Assembly (NCBI GenBank): GCA_916700875.1 | Contig: CAKAKS010000004.1 | Coordinates: forward strand, 10,994,534 to 11,058,533 | Origin: Sebastes aleutianus | Taxonomy: Eukaryota > Chordata > Actinopteri > Perciformes > Sebastidae | Direction: 5' to 3' | DNA length: 64,000 bases | Shown here: in pieces, positions 59,101 to 64,000 of the stretch | How positions within the stretch are numbered: the stretch's first letter is position 1 | How the letters are laid out: every line of letters starts with the position of its first letter | Position numbers and translations under genes: made by a program | The notes under the pieces: model-generated | What the model was told of the DNA's origin: nothing | The model's input: the letters and a program-made list of their open reading frames with translations, nothing else | The model's database searches: none

Positions 59101-62100
59101 TGTCACCTTCTCCTACATGTTTTGGGCGAGAGGTGGATATGTTCCAGAGCCTTAGAAGAAAAAGAGCGGGTGGTGGTGCTGCAGTGCGCACGCTTGACTA
59201 AATCGCTGCACACACATACATACACACCGAATGTAGGAACTGTTGTGAAATGTGCAGTAAGCTGACAGCTCGTGGTGAAAAGTTGAGAGGAAAGAGAGAG
59301 AGAGAGAGAGAGGGTAGGAAAGAGAAGGAGGAGGAGGAGGAGTGGAGACAGGCAACAGGCATCAGTTTCTATGGCAACCAGCACCTCGCCCACGGCAACA
59401 AACTTCCTGCTCTGCTGAAGCACAGAGAGATGGGTGGGGTAGTGGTTGCGGTGGCGGTGGTGGTGAGGTGTGGCTTTAGAGCTAAAGACAGGGAAGAAAA
59501 CACCATTAATGCACATTTCACTCTTTGAGTTATTAGTTAAAATTAGCATTCTGTATCTACCTCTCTCTTTTTCTCCTTTTGCTCTTCCTCTCCTTTCCCT
59601 CTAACTCTTAACTCCCCCGGCACAAAGCGACTCCTCCCCAGGATTCCTTACAGCTCTCTACTGCCCCCTGCAGGTCTCTCTCTTTATTAAATCACACCAA
59701 ACCACAGCAGAGATCTTTGTCACTTTTGGTTTCTCTCTCTCTGTGTGTGTGCTGGGTTTCCATTTTACTATACAGATAGGATGGATGAAAGATAGGTGTC
59801 AGTAGCATATCATGCGCGTCTGTCTGTCTCTCTACAGTATCTGTGTATCTAACTGCCAGTCAGGAAAGCTTACATTCTCATCTTGCTTTTTTGTCTGACT
59901 TAAAAAACGACTTCTGAAGAAGTGTGTCCCTCTGACAGGCTTACACCCGTCACTCCTGTCTGACCGTCTCATGTCTCATCTGTCTGCCCAGTGTGTCTTT
60001 CTAGCCTTCACGCCCCAATCCTAGTAACAAAGTTTGATGCCAACATGCCTCAAATGCAGTATTTTCCACCCTCCCTTCACAGCCTGTTTTCAATATTTCA
60101 GGATTCATCTTCAGATCGCACAATGGAGATCGACATTCAATAGAATAGAGACCATGTGACAAACCCAGCGTGAGGTGAATACCCGCCCACGCTCTCTCAG
60201 TATGTGAATACATATCCAACTTTGCGTGCCTGTTCGCCTCAACCCCACTGCGTCGACTCGCACCTCGCTGTAGCTTCGACTGAAATTGAAACTGAAGCAG
60301 CCACTGCACATATGTGCTGCATGTCTCTGCGGCACGGTGTGTAAAACATGGGTATAAATTAACATTTAGAGTAGTGATTCTCAAAAGTTGGGTCCATTGG
60401 CACTCTGTCAGGCGAAGGGAAGCCCCCATCCGACTTTTTTAGTCCCGATACCGATACCTGGGCTTTGGTTATCGGCCGATATCGAGTACTGGTTCCATAC
60501 CAGTGTTTAATTAATAAACTGCAAACCTTTTTTTAATGCACAAATTGGTCAAAACTTTAAAATTCCAGTATATAATGTATATTGTGTACAAACATAGACT
60601 TGAATTGAATAGATCGGCCCGATATCCGATCTGGTATTGGTATCAGTGCATCCTTCAGTCAGGGGGTCTATGAAATAATTAACTATAAAAGGATGCAATT
60701 GTATCATTATCAATTATCATCAGCGAAAGTATCATTTAAATGTGTATATTTACAGATGGGAACCATTTGCACCAATAAAACAAAGCCCATTGTGTCCATT
60801 AATCCCACCCACGTTAGTTTTGGGGCCAATAGAAACTCTGATATGATCGTGACACACAGCAGTAAATTCATTATTTTTAAGTTTAAGCTCATACTGAAAG
60901 TCAGCTTTTACACTTGTAAGTTTAAATGTCTGGATTTATACTAGGACTATGTCAGTCTTTTACTACTTTTAATTTTCTGAAAGTTTCAATTTCTTGTAAT
61001 GTGAGCTATACAAAGTGTCAAGTTGAGTCCAAATGCAATTTGAATAAAATCATATGTCTATTTTAAAGGTATATAAGTGGTATTAACATTCAATAACATT
61101 GCAAATTCCCCCACTGTGGGACTAATAAAGGGTTATCTCATCTTATTTTAACAGGATTCAAATTGAAATGTGTTTATAAGTTTTAGAATATAAATAGTTC
61201 CAATAACATCTTAGTGCAAACGGTAGTGCACAATATGCTTAATCTGTGTTACGATTATGAGCGGGCCGTCGGAAAATGTTCTCCCCTGTAAAGGGTCCCC
61301 ATGAAGTTTGAGAACCTCTGAATTTAGAGCATACAGAGTTGTGAAAAAGATATGTTAACCTGCGAAGCGCATCGTTCAAAGAAAGTTTCTACATTTGTGT
61401 TTCAGGAAAAACAGCTTGGGACGGGGGTGTAGCAGCTGAGCGAGGCTAGAAGGGGCCTGTTAGAATAAATGAGGAAGTCTAGTAGCATGCCATTTTTCAC
61501 TTAACTATAATGTGGGTAATGAAAGCAGATACTTCTGCTGTGGCACTCTGCCAGATGTGTTTAAGAAGAAAGTTTGGCCGACAGGTTCTTGCACATAAAC
61601 GTACGTAATTAATCTCCTGTTAGCATTTTTCACAGCTTTTTTTTTTTTTTTCATCTGGCACCATATGCACATTTATTTCCCATTTATTCCTCAGATAAAC
61701 CTTCAAATTTTTAAAACTCTACCATGTTAGCGAGCGAAAGCATTAATTTGAATGAGGAACACTTGCCGCGCTAATATGCCATATAGTTAATTGACTCGCT
61801 AATAGAGAACCTCTCAACCCCACGTTATTATGACAAGTGGCTAGTGAGGAAATAATCAGTGAAATTCAACATATCCCAGCATTAATTTAATAGCAAGGTG
61901 TAAATACTCTCATTAAGGTAAGTAGCAGAAGGCCATTCACTGCCAAGATGTTGATTGCGGAGATGGAGGTTAGCCAGATGTGTTGAAAAAAATCCATAAC
62001 TGTTAATTGATAGTGATTAAAAAGTGGCGCACGGATCATAAAATAAATAAGAACGTAGCAGATGTTTCAAATGATATGTTTTGCCGAGTGCTCGGATTTT

Positions 62101-62803
62101 TCTCGCTGCTGAGGCTGCAAGTTTTGTAGTCTCCAGTTACAAAACTTCTCTTCATCTTTTTCAACATATTTGTGCTGTTAATGAGCTAAGCCGTAAGTTT
62201 GGACATGCTCGCTGCGATTGCTTAATGTCTTTGAGTGGAGTTTTGAAGGTGGCTACCACAACTGTACTCTCTTTTGCCTGGGGGGGGGGGGTGACGACGC
62301 CGTAAAATTAGACGGCGCTCGTTTGTCATGTCAAGGTCGATACTTACCTCGGGTTCCGCATTCCTCCTCCTCATCTTTTTCTCTGCCTCCTTCCCTTTTC
62401 TCTATGTCTGAGTGAGCACTCGCCTCCCTCTCTCCTCCATCCTTTTTCTCCTCTCCTCTAACAGTCTATTATTATATAGGTATTTCGTTCCCCCTGTCCT
62501 CCCTGGCCTCTCGCCTCCCCCCATTCTCCCCAAACTCCCCTCTATCTGCCCTGGCCTGCCTTTACCCCCCTCGTCCACCTTCTTTCATCCACTTCTTTTT
62601 TCCTCTCCTCCTTTCCCAAATCCTTTCCTTTATCACCATCCTCCTCTTTAACTCTCTTTTTCCTTTCATAGCCTCAGCTTTCTCCCACTTCCCTCCCTCC
62701 CTCCCTCCCTCTCTCTCCTCTCATGCTTTCCATCCAGAAGCTGTGAGCCCCAGTGTTTGGCCAGGATGAATGGGAGCTATTTAAGCTGCTGGCAGGTCCA
62801 TCC

Positions 62804-62844
<41 letters not shown>

Positions 62845-63173
62845 GTTTGTGTGTGTAGAGTAAGACTGTGGGTGTTATGTGTTTTGACAACTTGGGATGT
62901 TAGAATTTTTGCGCAGTGTCACTTTTTTGGAGGTTTTGAAGTGGCCAGATTGGTAAACTTTCTGTAAACGTTGCCTGACAGCAAGCTGGCTTTGCACACA
63001 ATATGAATCAAATTACAGAATAAAGCACTGGACACACACTCTGCTTACTGAATTGTATAGTGTTATGGATTCTACAAATCATTTTTTAATGTATTATTCT
63101 CTCTCTTTTTCTGTTTTTCTCCTTTTTTAGTCCACCAAAGGTCCCCGTGATTGTGTCTGGAGTGGTGACAAAG
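52819..63173 (+). CDS. dap: dap (death-associated protein 1), 5' part, exons 1-3
   Basis: Join of 52819-52873, 54171-54279 and 63131-63173. All junctions are GT-AG and the phases agree (1, then 2, then 0), giving the first 69 residues; the last exon lies past the window. DAP1 is a small (about 102-residue in mammals) Pro-rich cytosolic protein, a negative regulator of autophagy and a substrate of mTOR. What is seen: MSSPPKEKVETKGGHLPA, then VKAGGMRIVQKHQQ, an acidic block KDEEEDEEE, then SPPKVPVIVSGVVTK, all in DAP1 order. Ser3-Pro is retained, and Ser56 in SPPK corresponds by position to the human Ser51 region. It follows ctnnd2 in the same orientation, as in human. Teleosts can carry more than one dap gene; the paralogue is not resolved. 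Confidence 0.95.
52874..54170 (+). other. dap intron 1
   Basis: 1.3-kb intron starting GTAAAG. A (CTG)n stretch (52894-52912) lies 20 nt inside it. Nothing else recognised. Confidence 0.85.
54171..54279 (+). CDS. dap: dap exon 2
   Basis: Acceptor TGTGTTGCAG; the exon begins TAAAAGCAGG, completing Val19, then KAGGMRIVQKH, which is the invariant DAP1 core. It continues QQAVPAPEPPPKDEEEDEEE then YVSTR and ends after AG of a Ser codon. The acidic block replaces the Glu/Lys/Asp-rich linker of mammalian DAP1. The donor GTACTA is weak; without splicing the frame stays open to 54379. Confidence 0.94.
54405..55195. repeat. 21-bp minisatellite in dap intron 2
   Basis: About 37 units. The left half is regular (unit AGGCAAAATGACGACAAACAG and variants), the right half is degenerate (GACCACAAAGAGACACAAAA type). 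Because 21 is a multiple of 3, several frames stay open on both strands (up to 246 codons); these are repeat artefacts such as iterated MTTKRGK, not genes. Confidence 0.93.
56088..56118 (+). repeat. (GA)n tract
   Basis: About 15 GA units in dap intron 2. Confidence 0.96.
56395..56730. repeat. AT-rich dispersed repeat
   Basis: AGGGCCGTCATAAAATCAAA to ATCGCGACACCTCTATTG, with ACGATAACTATATTATC inside. The TATTATCGTGA/CATGATATTAA wording recurs at 49250-49330. Class not assigned. Confidence 0.45.
56840..57180 (+). repeat. Dispersed fish repeat with two related units
   Basis: GGAATTTCTTCAAATTTGGC (about 56941) and GGAATTTCTTCAAATTTTGG (about 57074) each precede a ...CAAGGTCACTGTGACCTCAC-like block. 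Starts near CCGGCGACAGTTGTAGCC. A very common teleost repeat by recognition. Confidence 0.65.
60430..60660. repeat. GATACCGATA-type dispersed repeat
   Basis: AGTCCCGATACCGATACCTG, TATCGGCCGATATCGAGTAC and, at the far end, CCGATATCCGATCTGGTATT form partly inverted ends. A shorter relative is at 19478-19572. Confidence 0.55.
61040..61145 (+). mobile_element. Retroposon 3' tail
   Basis: GCAAATTCCCCCACTGTGGG followed by ACTAATAAAGGGTTATCTCA is a typical fish LINE/SINE 3' end ahead of a short ATCT-like tail. The body is truncated. Confidence 0.5.
62802..62841 (+). repeat. (TG)n microsatellite
   Basis: About 20 TG units after a 380-nt CT-rich tract in dap intron 2. Confidence 0.97.
63131..63173 (+). 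CDS. dap: dap exon 3
   Basis: A 43-nt exon between CTCCTTTTTTAG and GTAAGA. The first T completes Ser56, then PPKVPVIVSGVVTK, ending on a complete codon. This matches the DAP1 motif SPPK..VFISGVI. The missing exon 4 should start with the Gly-Asp-Lys-like segment and hold the C-terminal Pro/Gln-rich part. I find no candidate for it up to 64000. Confidence 0.93.
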
Positions 63174-64000
63174 GTAAGACACACACACATTCATACAAGC
63201 TCCGACACTCGCATATTATACACAGACCACCAGTAGTGTTTAAATAAGCGTGATAAGGTGGTTTTTATATCTGGGACATGAGCTCTACAGGCAGTGGTGG
63301 AGGCTCAGCACTGAGATTGAACAAGAGAGAAAAGGAATAACGAGGCAGAAACAGGGGGAGGAGAGGAGAATGGAGAGAACACCAGGGGAGAGGCAAACAG
63401 AGAAGAAAATGTACTAAAGTAAAGAAGGGGATAGAATCAGTAATCAAATATCTGTTATTAAAGATAATGCTGTGAGTTTGATTGATTGAGTTGTTTGTTT
63501 AATAACCATTTTTTAAAATCTATAAATCAATGTTTTGCACGCCAGTAACACATCAGTGAAAAGTGTCATAAGTGTCACAATTTCTTATAATCCGAGCCTG
63601 AAAATGAAGCAAAAAAAAAGAGAAAATGTTGAAATTTCTGGATTGAAAAATTGTCCGTAAAAATATAATATAAATCCACACTCCATTTGAATGACTTGTA
63701 TTTGTTTAATTGACATGTATATTGCATATTCCTTTTAATATGTTTAATCTGGTAGCACTTATTGACGCAGTATAATGCAGATCAATACACCACAGATAAA
63801 TTAAGCATAAGTTGTATCATAAAAAAGTCAAATCAAAAAATCTCTGATACAGTCTTATCAAAAAATTTAACATTGTAAGCTTTGCAAAGTCCATTTTATT
63901 GCAAAAAAAAAAAAAAAGTTAGATCCCATTACGGTACAGGTATTGCTTTCTCTCTGTCAGACCTTGTATGTGTGTGTGTTTGTGTGGACTTGACCTGCCA
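63174..64000 (+). other. dap intron 3 (runs off the window)
   Basis: Starts GTAAGA. AT-rich, with short CA/TG tracts and a poly-A run (63902-63916). No exon seen. Confidence 0.8.

Larger units (their letters stand above)
54280..63130 (+). other. dap intron 2
   Basis: 8.9-kb intron. It holds the 21-bp minisatellite (54405-55195), TG and GA tracts (55692, 56088), an AT-rich dispersed repeat (56395-56730), a repeat with two related units (56840-57180) and a GATACCGATA-type repeat (60430-60660). It also has a retroposon tail (61040-61145), two unique-looking segments (58030-58400; 61690-62070) and a long CT-rich tract (62345-62725) followed by (TG)n (62802-62841). No exon is supported. Confidence 0.8.

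Noticed and set aside
60001..60429. 142-codon open frame on the - strand
   Set aside because: No domain or family likeness; in dap intron next to a dispersed repeat, so most likely chance.

Overview
This window looks like chromosomal DNA of a ray-finned (teleost) fish. It has short exons with GT-AG splice sites separated by kilobase introns, many (TG)n, (AAT)n and (ATCT)n microsatellites, and a dense set of short non-autonomous transposons of kinds familiar from fish genomes. I see no bacterial, phage, CRISPR or operon-like features. Nearly all of the long open frames are chance frames in low-complexity or repeat DNA.

Two protein-coding genes can be supported, both on the + strand and both incomplete. 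(1) The 3' part of ctnnd2 (delta-catenin/NPRAP), 14320-39785, is six coding exons that join in frame. They encode the last 362 residues: the end of the armadillo-repeat domain, the Ser/Arg-rich tail, a Pro/Gln-rich insertion and the C-terminal PDZ ligand DSWV. A 3'UTR follows, probably ending near 42.1 kb. (2) The 5' part of dap (death-associated protein 1), 52819-63173, is three coding exons. The last coding exon lies beyond the right edge. The order ctnnd2 then dap, in the same orientation, matches what I know of human 5p15.2, so this is conserved synteny with a much shorter gap here (about 10.7 kb).

Layout: 1-14319 is a ctnnd2 intron with several dispersed repeats, including two large copies of one family in opposite orientation at 8.5-9.35 and 11.06-12.09 kb. 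14320-39785 holds the six exons and their introns. The introns contain hAT-like elements with 8-bp target duplications, a PIF/Harbinger-like element, a second copy of it nested inside another repeat, and a broken MADF-domain coding relic. 39786-42.1 kb is the 3'UTR. 42.1-52.6 kb is intergenic, with candidate conserved non-coding DNA around 43.7-44.5 kb. 52.6-52.82 kb is the dap promoter region, with a cluster of CRE-like sites directly after a retroposon tail and (ATCT)n array. 52.82-64 kb is dap exons 1-3 and introns, including a roughly 790-bp, 21-bp-period minisatellite.

I did not find a previously undescribed multi-gene system. The most useful leads are local: a pure UG-repeat 3' splice site in ctnnd2, the fish Pro/Gln-rich expansion of the delta-catenin tail, the CRE cluster beside a microsatellite at dap, the nested transposon with its empty site also in the window, and the relic MADF domain.
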